From the NCBI GenBank assembly GCA_965153455.1, contig OZ234500.1:620001-684000 (forward strand): a DNA stretch of 64,000 bases, given 5' to 3'. The position numbers were made by a program, and so were the translations under genes. This document shows, piece by piece, positions 53,100 to 64,000 of this stretch. The stretch's first letter is position 1. Each line of letters starts with the position of its first letter. The notes below the pieces were generated by a model, which had not been told where the DNA came from, did not search any database, and saw only the letters and a program-made list of their open reading frames with translations. The DNA comes from Sphagnum compactum. Its lineage: Eukaryota; Bryophyta; Sphagnopsida; Sphagnales.

Positions 53100-53235
53100 T
53101 AAAATTCATTAATGTAAGTTGCAATGAGGTGACTAGTATAAAATAACCAATCATGAAATTTTGTGCATGTTTTTGTTGTCAAAGATTTCAAGAGGACACC
53201 AATCTTTCAGACCTTCTACCACTACAAAGTTAACT

Positions 53236-53487
53236 ACTTTAACTATTTTTTTTCATATTCGGGTTGTGACAATCTCTAAGTTAACTATTTTTTTTCATCC
53301 TCGGGTTGTGACAACCTTTAAGTTAACTATTTTTTTTCATCCTCGGGTTGTGACATCCTCTAAGTTAACTATTTTTTTTCATCCTCGGGTTGTGACAACC
53401 TCTAAGTTAACTATTTTTTTTCATCCTCAGGTTATGACAACCTCTAAGTTAACTATTTTTTTTCTTCCTCGGATTTTCATTCCTCGG
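53236..53487 (+). repeat. 42-bp minisatellite, first array in the MITE
   Basis: AAGTTAAC marks unit starts at 53278, 53320, 53362, 53404 and 53446, exactly 42 bases apart, with a degraded unit before them. Because 42 is divisible by 3 the array stays open and encodes a 14-residue repeat (KLTIFFHPRVVTTS). This is a by-product rather than evidence for a protein. Confidence 0.92.
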
Positions 53488-53601
53488 GTTACCACTTAGT
53501 GTAGTTAGTGGCGTTTTAGTGCCAAAAAATTTTAATGGTAGAAGGTCTGCAAGGGTTGCCAGTAGAAATTCTTCAGACTTTTTCCACTACAGTAGTTAAC
53601 T

Positions 53602-53770
53602 AAGTTAACTTTTTTTTTTTCATCCTCGGGTTGTGACAACCTCTAAGTTAACTATTTTTTTTCATCCTCGGGTTGTGACAACCTCTAAGTTAACTATTTT
53701 TTTTCATCCTCGGGTTGTGACAACCTCTAAGTTAACTATTTTTTTTCTTCTTCGGATTTTCATTCCTTGG
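53602..53770 (+). repeat. 42-bp minisatellite, second array in the MITE
   Basis: The same unit as the first array, with starts at 53602, 53645, 53687 and 53729. One interval is 43 because of an extra T in the T-run. Both arrays end in the same GGATTTTCATTCCT sequence followed by the same tail, so the arrays were duplicated together with their flanks. Confidence 0.9.
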
Positions 53771-55325
53771 GTCACCACTTAGTGTAGTTAGTGGCGTTTT
53801 AGTGCCAAAAATTTTTTAGTGGTAGAAGGTCTGCAATCTTTGTGAATTTGGAAGGGGCGATAAAAAGTTGCACAACGAACAATGACCATGAATCGATTAC
53901 TAAGGTTTTTTGTTTCAATGTAAATGGTGCTACTACATTTCAAAGCATCACAATTGGAGTTTCAACCCAACTTTTAAAAAAATCGTCATATTTTTATATT
54001 CCTATGCATTGTGTGGTTCATGGGACCAACTTGGTAGTCTTCACTTTATTTGATCTTTCCATAATAACAAAGATTGAAACATTGTTGGTTGGTGTGTATG
54101 CCTACTTCAACCATAGTCCAAAAATGAAATGTTGAGAATTGGAAATTGACCAAATTGATGGAGACAAAAGGTTTCAAGACTTTGTAATTTTATTAAGATT
54201 CAATGGATTAACATGGTTGTTCAGAATAAGCTGGTTCATGAAGAATTCAAGACTCTTTTGGTGAAAATGGGCTATAATATGTTGTCATTAATGAGTTGAT
54301 AGTTGTGAATTATGAGCTTGTGACCTTGAGATCATAATGGGGCTTATTTGTATGATCCCTATGCTGGAAGCTTTGCAAGGTTTGAGCAAGTATGCTTAAA
54401 TTAAAAGATTTTCATATGCAATTTTGTGGGTAGTGTGACGTTGTGTCAAGCTAACTTGCACAACAAGTATTGTTGCAATGAGGAAAAATACAATTGCATT
54501 GACTTCCCCCAATTTGCAAATTTCATTGGGCATGCTTTTGATCCTTTGCATATTATGTGGTGGAACAATCTAGTTATTGGTGTATGAAATGCACCATTTT
54601 TTTATTATGGCATAATATATAACATCCACAAAACATGCGAGGTGACTAATGACTACATCATGGTCAATCAAGAAGCTTGGGTAGAATCAATGCAAGAGGT
54701 GAAATCATAATGCACTCAAGTTGAGTTGTTGTTGATCAATGAGTTTGACAAAAGATTCCTTACTCAAAAAATCTTGAATGTTATAGGAATAATCTATTCA
54801 CAATATTGGTTGCAGCGTAATGTCAAGCAAATGTTTCTTGGGCATATTGCTTTGCTCAAAACACAACACCATCACCCAATGAAAGTTAGTGAAGATGATG
54901 TGATGTGTTTAGTGTTGTTGCATGGTTTGAAATTAGATTAACATCCATATTTTTTTGTTGTCATAATGAATAACACTTGCATTTCTACCATGTTACCACC
55001 CCTTTAATTATAACCCAACATTTCAATTGTGGCAAAGGTTAAGGTCCAATGACATATTGAAGGAAATATTTTAAATTTTTTTGAAGTTTATTTAGATTTA
55101 TGTTGTGATCCCATTAAGTTTTTTAAAGGACAAACACACCTTTTCAACCTTAATTCACATAAAAAAAAACAAGTTGAAAAATTGTCTCACAATTCATTTG
55201 GATTTGGTGATTAGATGTATGTTTAGAAATGTTATTCTTTGGTTGCATTTCTATTATATAATGCCATTCGAGATTGATGGACCAACAAGTGCTAGTATGG
55301 TGTGGATTTGTAGTGCATTTTAGGG

Positions 55326-58300
55326 GCAACATATTTAAATATATTTTTCATTTTGTGCAAGTCTATCTTTGTAATGAGTTTGAAATCATTAGTTTTTGGT
55401 TTTTTATATAAATGCATTATGGTGAATTTTTTAAAAAATTGACTTATATTCATTTCAAGTTTTGAATGTTTTGTGATTTTATGTCAGTCAAATGAAGGAT
55501 TGGGTTCAAAGTTGAAACCCCTTTAAATCCATCATTCCTTTCCTTGTTAATTGAAACTATGATTCTTGTTAATGATGTTGGGTTCATGGCTTGTAGGTCA
55601 CCTTCAACTATAGTCAAGTCAAATCTAATTATTGGTTAGGGTTCAATCCCCCTTAAAACACATGGGGTTGTATTCCTTGGTTTCTTTGCATTTTCGAAAG
55701 TGTGAATCTATGGCATCTTTTGTCTTATGTGTGATTGTGGCATGTAAGATACTATCAAAGTTATGGTGGGACATAATCCTTTTACGAATAAGGGCTCAAT
55801 CCCTAATCCATGAAAATATCATGTTGTATTCCTTTAATTTACTTGCATTTTTGGAGCTTGTAGTGATTATGTGGCATGTAGGTTAACCCCAAGGAGGTTA
55901 CTTCCATTTCATTAAAAACGACATGCAAAAATATATATTGCGCAACTTATTAAAAAAAGTACAAATTATAGTTTATTTAAATAAAAAGAGGGTTTTGATA
56001 ATTCATTTTGAGAATATTTTAAAAATCTATTTAATACATACCTAAAATATGTTTAAAATATACCATTATTTTATAACATATTAAAAAATCTTCTTTTGCT
56101 TCATATGTTTTAAAAAATAATACAAGGAGTGGCCTCCTTAGGAAGTTAACCTTCAATTATGATAAAACATAATAGATTCATAGATGGGGCTCAAACATCC
56201 CTTTTAAGGCATCCAAGTCATCAAATTTCCATTTCTAATCAAGATTGGTTAACCAAAATTTCACCCAAAGATGCAAACCTAGTTACATCCTACCCGCATC
56301 TTATGCAAATGGTAGTAGACACCTTTCATTGCCATGCTTCAACATGGAATAACCAAAACATCTTACACAAAATGCTAATGTAGCCTATCAATTGACCTTA
56401 CCCATGTGGTTAGTACTTGGTACCATCTCCCCTAGACCCAATACACATTGCAGAGGCTAGTCGAGCTACATTGAAGAGAACAAAAAATAAAATAAAATAA
56501 TTTTGTGTTTCACCTCATGTGTGGGTTGTTGTGAGTGAGGTAGAATCATTCTTGACCAAAGTGGCATATCATATTAAGGTTTAATCAAGACATAAGAGAA
56601 AGACTAGGTACATTGTCATGTGTTCATATGAACTACAAATTTTAGAATTTGAAGTTGAAATTGTATTTCCAATGTCTATTTTGGCACCAATTTTTTTTTA
56701 AATTGATTATTATCTTTGAAGTTTTTGGTACTTATTTTGTGCATGTCTTAAATTGAGCTTAAAACATAGGTTATATGTTTAGATGACCTTTAAAAAAATG
56801 ATGCATTGAAACAACCTTATCTGACAATATTGGTATTAAATTTGCGCCAATAGTTAAGTATGTAATTTGCACATCTTCCAAATAGAGTTGCAAAGGAAGT
56901 TATGTGTAATTTAAAAACCTTTCCAAATGCTCTATAAACTTGTAATTTAAGCTCAAGCTCTCAAGCACCTCACCCAAGTTTGCAAAATTTAATTCAAAAC
57001 TTTCCATAGTTTCACAATGTTGTCTAACTATCACCCCCTATACTAGGTTATATTCATCGAAAGGCTGACCATACATTATTTTGGGTCTTCATGTAAGACA
57101 AGTTTCAAGTCCCATGCTTGAATAAAAAATAGTATATAATTAATTGCAAGATTTTTTTTTTCATTGTTGAAAATCAAATCAGTCATGGAAATTTTGATAT
57201 TGTATATGCATTAGCTAATATTTGACATGCCAATAAAGATTTTTTTTCATGGCACATATTCAATTCCACAAGTCCAAAGTTTTCAAAAGGCAAATAGCCA
57301 ATACATGAACCCAAAATGCACATGAGGGTATTTTAAGCTAGGGATGAGATCACGAGGCAACTTGATACATTAACCTACGATGTTGGGGGAGCTATGTATC
57401 CATCTATTTATCTGTGCTTGTGTCATCCAAACCTACCTCTTCCAAGCTTAACTATCTCACTCCTTTCCCCTATTGACTTACAAAGACATGAAAAGATACA
57501 TGTTAATGTTCTTTTTCATGTCCATGTTATGCATATATGGAATGGAAGTGGTCACAATACCATTCAATATTTATTTGAAACCACTTTTAAAAATAGTTTA
57601 GTTTCACTCAAAAGCTAAAAGTTAACACCCAAAAGAAAAAATAAAATTGCCCAAAATATTTTGAGAATTATTAATGAATAAATGTGAAAATTGGTATATT
57701 GATTGAACACCTATGCACATTTGATCACCAATCTCTATACTCAAGCTTATAAGAAAAACAAGATTGTTTGTACCACATTTTCAAATACATTTGATATTAT
57801 GAATTTCAAGAAAAATGAAGTTATAAACAATTTCTCCTCAATTTCATGCTTTTCAAAAATTTGAGCCAAGTCCTTCAACAAATGTCATAGGTCATACATT
57901 TTATAAGGAATTTTATCTAGTTTCACATTGTAGCCACAAATGTGAAAAAAAAGAAGAAATATCGAACACCAAGAAGCAAATTGCTCCTCATTTGCACAAT
58001 ACCCTCAATCAAGAAATTGTTTGGTTTCTTGGAATTCTTAACAACTCTCACATATAACAAACATATGGAAATGGATATTCCCCACATAAGATACAAGCAA
58101 GAAGAGGTTGTGAATTTGTCATTGCTTGATGAGATTTCCATTTTCCACACAAAAGAGGCTACCATATTATGTTACCAGTCACAACAATAGACACCCAATT
58201 GGAGGAATTTTACAATTCTATGACATGTGTTTGCAGAAGTTGGGATACTTGTAGTCTTTGCAAAGAAGGAATAGGCAATAAGGGTGCATTCAATTGAAGC

Positions 58301-61300
58301 TGGTTGGAAACTTTGACAAGGGATTCAAATTGTCAAAGAATCCAGAGGTTGAGAACAGGCCCAGGATGTTTCCATTTGGAAATTTTCCTAAGGAGTTCCC
58401 ATTTGCATCATTTCAAGCTAAACATGATTGTATACAAGGTTTTTTTTAAAAACCTTCACATGTTCAAGTTTAGTTGTTGCAACTAGTCCTAATACTTTTG
58501 ACATGGTAATGAGTTTGACCAGAAGAACTTGGACCTGGAGGTGCAAGCAGATGCAGACTTTTTTAGAACTGTTGGTGAGAGTTCCTAAGAATTTTTAGCT
58601 GAACTTAAACAATTGGATTCCGACGAATGTACTGAAGGTGAGTAGTGACTACATGATTACAAAGGGGCATTCAGATAGACAATGTGGAACTAGCTCAAGT
58701 ACGAGACTACCCAATTCAAAATATCCTCTGTGGATCCCTGTAAAACAACAAGGAGCATCCGCCTGCTGTCAAAAAGGCAAGAGCATCACCAGAAACTAGT
58801 GTGCAGACAGAACTTGGAAGGCACAACAAGCTATGTACCCTGACTTTGTCAGTTGATGAAACTTCAAAAAGGACAAATCCACAAAAAGATTGTCACTTTG
58901 TTTTTTTTCCAAGCTCAAAATTCCTACCAAAGCTCTTGAAGGTAGCAAGTGGGTCTTCTTGAATTACCTCTTGGTGTATTTGCCTCTTGTATTGGGTGGT
59001 CAAGGAACATTTTAAAACATACACAGAAGGAAATTATTTGGTGATTTTGTAATGTAAACTTGTACCAAGATGTAACATGTGCTCTCAAACCTGCTCTTTG
59101 TGGTACACTTGTTTCCCGACACATGGCCTTATTACACTTTGAAAGTTCAAGAAAAGGCATGGAATCTGGATGCCTTACTAATCATATTCAAAATAGTTTA
59201 ATATTTCTTTATTGCTTTTGTATGTGATTGCATTGAAAACAACAATGAGAACTTTGTTTTCGGGGGTGGCATACTTGAAGACCGTCTTTTTACGCACATA
59301 CATAAAGGGTCTTGGAATACCCAAACGTGCTCAGTTCACATGTGGGTGAAGGCTGTTAGGTCTTTTTTGTTTTCATGCTAGTGAAAACTAGGTAATATGA
59401 GCTCCATGTAATTGATATATGACAATTACCCTAGGGATGTAACACATCAAAATGTTTACTATTATCATAAGAACTTATAGCATAAAAATTTCCATAATAT
59501 AAAAATTTTATTCCAAAAGTGGATAGGTATGAATTCATCTATTTTGCGTTATGCAAGCACCGGGCATAAATGGGAGTAAATTATGTTTAATTTCATGTGT
59601 TTCGAACAAACAAGATTCTAGGTTGATGATGCAAAAAATTACAGAATTTTATTTCATGATACGAATGGACAATATAAATATTCATTCAAAAATCCGCTGC
59701 TTCTTTATTTGCATCTAGTGAAACTCTTTTGTTCCATTTACAGGTCTAATTCTATTTGATTTACTCCATCTTCAAAAAAAAATTCAAAATTTCAGTTTGT
59801 TTTGGTATAATAAAACTAGCATATAAAATTAGTTTTGGTATCAAATAAAAGACAGATGCTTATATTGCTGCAGCTCATCCTCAGTCATCGGCCCCATAAC
59901 AAGTTAAAGTGAAGCTACTAAAAAGTTATTGAAGAAATGTTCACAATGTTTGAAACCATATGTATGATTCCCGAATCCGAATACAACTGACAAAATCACA
60001 GTCTTTGCAAGCTTAGATTTGCATTACTCTACCTAAACACTTTAATAGCTTATGAATGAATTGAAGTCTGAGATCAGATCTCATTGTCACAATCTTTTTC
60101 TTGTCATTAATTGAATTCTAGACATGAAGCACTTTATGTAAGGTTTTAAATGTAGTTCTTTGACACTCACCAAAGCCATGATCTGATGAGTGTGGCTCCA
60201 TGTTCATGACCTCCATGCACTAGGCAAAATGTAAATTTAATGTTGTTCGACAAAGCTCAGGTATGAAAGCTTGAGGATGTGGGTATGCAAGGTGGCTCAA
60301 TTGGGATGTATGGGATTCCAGAAGCCCGAATGCCCTATTTTGTTGATAACATTCTTAGGTATTACATGTTATGTCTTATGACAAGGGACAAATGGGTGAC
60401 AGTTATATACAAGACTCTCTCTTCTGGCACCTCTTTTAAATACAATTTTTAAGCCTATTTAATTGTGCCAAATCTACTCGAGTCGTAGATCCAACCAGGG
60501 TTGGTGGTTCGATCACCTAGGCAAATTTTGTGTAAATACGTGCCTTTACTTTGGATCCCCTGCTGTTAATGGCTATGGCTGATCCTAGCTCTTAGCCTAT
60601 GCCTAGTGGCCTCCACCATGGACTTATGGGGAGGTGGTTTCATGTATATTGGTTTCCCCCCTCTATAGGGGTGTTTTTTTTTTCAATGGAATTTTTGTTT
60701 GTAGCCAAAGTGGCCTGTCATCCGTAGGAAGATGTAGAAAAAGTGACAATCATCCTTAGGAAGATTTAGCCAAATCTGGCTATAAGCCATATATGAAATA
60801 AAAATCTTTTAATCATCTTTCTATATTTTGGGCTACACATGGAAACCAAATACAGAAAACTGGAAACTTTTACCCTTTTTTTTTTTTTTCCATACCTTTG
60901 GTGATTGAAGATGTTCCAAAACACTTCATTTGATTTTGTAAGCGCTTGACTCTTTCATCATACCGAATGAACAAAAAAACTTCACACTAAACAAAATGAC
61001 AACCAACTACAAGTTGCTCTCCTTGCCTTTACAAACCTAGCAATTACTTACTTACACTCGGGCTTCTAGAACCTATCATGATTTCCTTCTTGTCTTTGTC
61101 CCTCCTGGGTTGCCTCAATCATGGCCATTGTCCATGATGATCATATGCTGAATTTTGATCTGGTTAGGGCACCCGTTTCTCATCCCCTAGTTTACGAAAT
61201 AAGAAAAAATGTTCCATTAAGTATAAGTTCCCAAAAAAAATGAACTCTCGAGCAGTAATTCATGATATAACACCTATAAAACTTTCCTCAAAATGTGGGA

Positions 61301-62199
61301 CCACAATTAAAAACCTAGTTTAGAAAATAAGAATTTAGGATGTTCCACGAAGTTAGTTCCCCAACAAGTGAACTCCCAATAAAACAATTTTCACAATTTA
61401 TATCCTCAAAATATAGGGACCTAATGAAAATTAAACTTAGTTTGAAAAAATGGGAATTAAAAATGTTCCATGAAGTTAGTTGAAAAGTCCCTGACAAATG
61501 AATTTTCGGTAGTACTTCACAATTAACACCTAGTAAACATTCATAAAGAAAAGTGGAACCCAATGAAAAACCCTACCCCAAAATATGAGACCCAATGAAA
61601 AAAAACTAAATCATTGTTGTTGTTTTGTTATAGATATCCACTTGTAAAAACTTGTTTAAGAAAAAAGAAAAAAGAAACACAAAAATGGTTCCATCAAGCT
61701 CCCAAAAAAGTAAACTCACAATTTAACAATGTTTTTTTTTTCCCCAAAAACTTTTTGCTCAATTTTTGAGAAAAAGGGGATTTTTTTTTCCTTTTTTTCT
61801 TGTAAAAAATAGAAGGTCGACTATTAAACTTTCCCTAATTTTTTTGAAAAGTTCATCAACTTCTCACCCGGCCATCACAATTTTTAAAAAAAACACCCCT
61901 GCTAACTAGTCACAATAGTACCATAGTTAACAAAGTATAAGAATCCAAAAAATAAAACAATTAAAAAAAAATCACATCAGTTGTAGTTTCACAATAAAAA
62001 AAAAAAACACCAGCTGAAAATTCCTCAAAATGTGGGACCAAACCAAAATGGGTTAATGTATTTCAGTAGTCTCTCTCCCTTACGGACAAGCAGAACCAAC
62101 GAAGAAGAGAAAGCCTAGAGAATAATCCATAGTAAAACAAAGAGAAAAAGGACCAAAAGTTGTGGGGACAGAGAGTCTTGAGCTGGAAGGGACTGAAGA
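55326..62199. other. Intergenic, no gene recognised
   Basis: AT-rich sequence. A coding-like patch around 58282-58640 can be read as two short frames but matches no family I know. The region 58690-58850 is also less AT-rich. One copy of the dispersed TTTAGCCAAAT repeat lies at 60766-60800. The part 61200-62030 is rich in A runs and loosely repeated phrases (for example TGTTCCAYGAAGTTAGTT at about 61338 and 61466). Confidence 0.45.
60764..60830 (+). repeat. Dispersed repeat copy (TTTAGCCAAATYTGG core)
   Basis: Contains GATTTAGCCAAATCTGGCTA, followed by an AT-rich tail, as in the copies at 14521 and 62578. Confidence 0.55.
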
Positions 62200-62212
62200 A
62201 GGAAGAAACTCA

Positions 62213-62230
62213 AGAGAGAGAGAGAGAGAG
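62213..62230 (+). repeat. GA dinucleotide microsatellite
   Basis: Nine GA units directly followed by a short TGTGTG run. It lies in a purine-rich stretch (62090-62340) of the kind often seen in plant 5' leaders, but no gene start could be placed downstream. Confidence 0.85.
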
Positions 62231-62577
62231 TATGTGTGTGTTGTATGTTTGGTTGGATTGTTTTGTTGATCAAACTATTTGGAAGACAAAAGAGAGAGAC
62301 AGAAGAGACTCTGAGAGAGAGGGAAAAAAAATCAGAGCAGGATTGTGAACTTGACTTCAATCTTTCTTTCTTTCTTTCTTCCTTTGCATTCATCTGCCAA
62401 GCTCGTAGCCAAGGAAAAATTAGACACAGAGAGATTATAATGCAGCTAGGACCGACATTAGATGAAAGATGAATTTATTTTTTTTTGCATTATTATTGTG
62501 CAACAGCAATGTGGGGTTGGGGGTTTTTTTTTTTTTCCAATTTTCTCATGTTGCTCTTAATGTGGGCAATCAGCCAC

Positions 62578-62642
62578 AAGAGGTTTAGCCAAATCTGGCT
62601 ACAAAACAAATTGGAGAAGATGAAAGCTCTAGGAATCCTATT
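62578..62642 (+). repeat. Dispersed repeat copy (TTTAGCCAAATYTGG core)
   Basis: Contains GGTTTAGCCAAATCTGGCTA and, downstream, AGGAATCC, matching the order seen at 14521-14590. Confidence 0.55.
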
Positions 62643-62939
62643 ACATGTTAATGTTGACGGACCACTAAAACCTATTAGTTGAATATGGTGATTTCTTTTG
62701 GGTTAAATATGGCGATTTTCTTTTCGAGTTAAATATGGCACACTTTCTTCAAAAGAAGAAAGCTAGAAATCTGCCCAAATCCTTCAAAGATCTTGGCAAT
62801 TGATCTCAAATTTATTTTTCTTCCTTGAAATGTGGCGATTTGTTTTTTAGGAAAATTTTCCCAAAAGTTCCATTGACCATGAGTCTTGGGGACTTTCTTC
62901 TTCTTAAAATAGAAAAAATGGTGAAAAAATGGATTTTGG

Positions 62940-63540
62940 TCCCTAGGTAATAATAGGTCTATTCATATATGAGGATTTTTGAAAGATGATATATTGGCTT
63001 GTGTTGAAGCTTGAGATTAGTTATATAGAGTTACGATATCTTGAAGGATTTTGGTTTCTTTAAAGGATTTTTTTGGAAGATTGTACTTTTGCATGGTGAA
63101 ATATTGAAATTTTCATAATTCTTCTTTGTTTGCATTAAGATGCTTTTTAATGTAAATGGCAAAGGGCCACGGTTGTGACACACCCCTTTGTTGGCCTTGG
63201 CTACCAAGAAGGCAAGGAAGGATATTGTGTTTAGATTCATTATAGAGTATATAGGTAGTAGCTTAAGGGGGTTTGGCCCCAAGGTAGTAGTAGGTCTATT
63301 TTGGTATGAGCATTTTTGAAAGATGATATTTTGGTTACTCTTGTGTTGAAACTTGAGATTAGTTATAATAGAGTTATAATAATATCTTGAAGGATTTTGG
63401 CTACTTTTAAGGCAAAAGAAAGAATTATGGCATAATTCTTTTGCCATAATTCTTTCTTTTGCCTTAAGATACAATTGTAATGTAAATGGCAAGGCCACAG
63501 TGTGAGACACACAGCCCTTGTTTTCTTTCTGGAAACCCAG
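62940..63540. repeat. Tandem duplication, offset 337 bp
   Basis: Landmarks recur at a constant spacing of about 337 bases: TAGGTCTATT (62954 and 63291), TTTTTGAAAGATGATAT, TTGAGATTAGTTAT, ATCTTGAAGGATTTTGG and TAATGTAAATGGCAA followed by GGCCAC. The two copies differ by point changes and small indels. In the second copy the sequence between ATCTTGAAGGATTTTGG and TAATGTAAATGGCAA is replaced by a perfect hairpin. Confidence 0.85.
63407..63467. repeat. Perfect hairpin, 26-bp arms, 9-base loop
   Basis: Left arm 63407-63432 and right arm 63442-63467 are exact reverse complements (starting TTAAGGCAAAAGAAAG). It lies only in the second copy of the 337-bp duplication, so it arose after or together with the duplication. 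Confidence 0.92.
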
Positions 63541-64000
63541 CGCCATGTACAGCAAGACCCGCACACATTTAAGAAGCGCATGTGACTTACGCCACCCACC
63601 CACGGATGCACTCACTCACTCACTCACTCACTCATCAAATTTGCCATCAGGCCCCACATCAATTTGCATCTCCTTTTGATCGTTGCTTTTGATCGATCGC
63701 TGGCTGCACGCTCCTCTTGTTGTTGTTGTAGTTTGGCTTGCCTGGACACGATCTGTTGTTGTTGTTGTTGTTGTTGTTGTTGTGTAGCTTGGACCTAAGC
63801 TGCTGCTGCTGCCCACAGCTGAATTTTTTAGCTCCCCAGTGCAGTTGTTGGACCAGCTCGCCTTTCATTGATCCTGTTGTTCTTGTTCTTCAGCTCTATG
63901 ACATTTCACAGGTTTTTTTTCCGGAAGTAGGCTAAGGGGTGTTGCTGTGGAGTGAGTGTGGGAACTTGTTTTTGATTGTGTAACCTTTGAGCTTCTTGTT
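63541..64000 (+). promoter_or_regulatory. GC-richer edge region, possible upstream part of a gene beyond the window
   Basis: Composition shifts away from AT-rich near 63480, as it does before the oxidase gene. The stretch carries an ACTC tetranucleotide run (63609-63633), a TTG run (63753-63782) and a CTG run (63801-63809). No coding exon can be defined inside the window. The strand given is only a guess. Confidence 0.25.
63753..63782 (+). repeat. TTG trinucleotide microsatellite
   Basis: About ten TTG units (CAA on the other strand). The asparagine- or leucine-rich open frames through it are artefacts of the repeat. Confidence 0.9.

Larger units (their letters stand above)
53208..53833. mobile_element. 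626-bp non-autonomous hAT-like MITE with 8-bp target duplication
   Basis: The left end is CAGACCTTCTACCACTA, and the right end is its exact 17-bp reverse complement. The element is flanked by CAATCTTT on both sides (53200-53207 and 53834-53841), an 8-bp target duplication typical of the hAT superfamily. Removing the element and one duplication joins ...CCAATCTTT to GTGAATTTGG in frame, so it landed inside the transposase pseudogene. Internally it looks like two head-to-tail copies of a shorter element, joined near 53550-53566, each carrying an array of a 42-bp unit. It has no transposase and would need one supplied in trans. Confidence 0.88.
53150..55325 (+). pseudogene. hAT-type transposase pseudogene, interrupted by a MITE
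   Basis: Transposase-like pieces appear in several plus-strand frames. KRTPIF (ending at the insertion) continues as VNLEGAIKSCTTNN after it. MHCVVHGTNLVVFTL lies near 54005-54050, matching the usual HC.AHRTNLA block of plant hAT-like transposases. Next come LICMIPMLEALQGLSKYAQ (about 54340-54400), IGIIYSQYWLQRN (about 54785) and LGHIALLKTQHHHPMKV (about 54838-54890). A C-terminal dimerisation-like stretch with THLFNLNSHKKKQ and LTIHLDLVIRC follows near 55135-55215. Stops and frameshifts occur throughout. The 5' end is uncertain, and terminal inverted repeats of this host element were not found. Family assignment is from residue order alone. Confidence 0.65.

Noticed and set aside
53161-53499. 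112-residue open frame as a repeat protein gene
   Set aside because: It is only the 42-bp minisatellite read in frame; 42 is divisible by three, so openness is automatic. It also lies within the MITE.
60505-60530. GGTTCGATCACC as the T-arm of a tRNA gene
   Set aside because: No matching acceptor, D or anticodon stems were found in the flanking 70 bases.
63659-63868. Asparagine-rich minus-strand protein
   Set aside because: It is a translation of the TTG microsatellite at 63753-63782.

Overview
The window reads as nuclear DNA of a land plant or close streptophyte relative with a repeat-rich, AT-rich genome. Both confident genes are split by many GT-AG introns, and both match plant-type enzymes in residue order: a peroxisomal-type copper amine oxidase and a plant-type acetyl-CoA synthetase. 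Most of the remaining sequence is AT-rich intergenic DNA with decayed transposons, minisatellites and fold-back repeats. I cannot name the species.

Layout. 1-7.8 kb: AT-rich, no gene recognised. 7.8-10.8 kb: a broken non-LTR retrotransposon (reverse transcriptase plus a C-terminal nuclease-like part). 10.8-32.6 kb: intergenic DNA with a 64-bp minisatellite (13.1 kb), a perfect hairpin (17.0 kb), a possible MITE (17.4 kb), a related fold-back repeat (22.1 kb), a 118-bp tandem duplication (23 kb) and a very AT-rich block (24.4-26.6 kb). 32.6-38.1 kb: a GC-richer upstream region, then a 13-exon copper amine oxidase gene on the plus strand ending in the peroxisomal tripeptide SKL. 39.4-45.0 kb: a 17-exon acetyl-CoA synthetase gene on the minus strand, convergent with the first. 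45-53 kb: intergenic, with microsatellites and short tandem repeats. 53.1-55.3 kb: a decayed hAT-type transposase pseudogene carrying a 626-bp non-autonomous element with perfect 17-bp terminal inverted repeats and an 8-bp target duplication; taking the element out restores the reading frame. 55.3-64 kb: intergenic, with a 337-bp tandem duplication one copy of which holds a 26-bp perfect hairpin. The last 400 bases are GC-richer and may be the upstream part of a gene beyond the window.

The two genes are independent housekeeping-type enzymes. The oxidase would oxidise amines in peroxisomes, giving aldehyde, ammonia and H2O2. The synthetase would activate acetate, or a related short acid, to acyl-CoA. 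Their convergence gives no firm evidence of a shared pathway. The synthetase keeps all exon frames and splice sites but differs from the family at several residues that are normally conserved, including two of four acetate-pocket positions. That is the most interesting protein-level observation here. I found no tRNA, rRNA, CRISPR array or bacterial-type operon.
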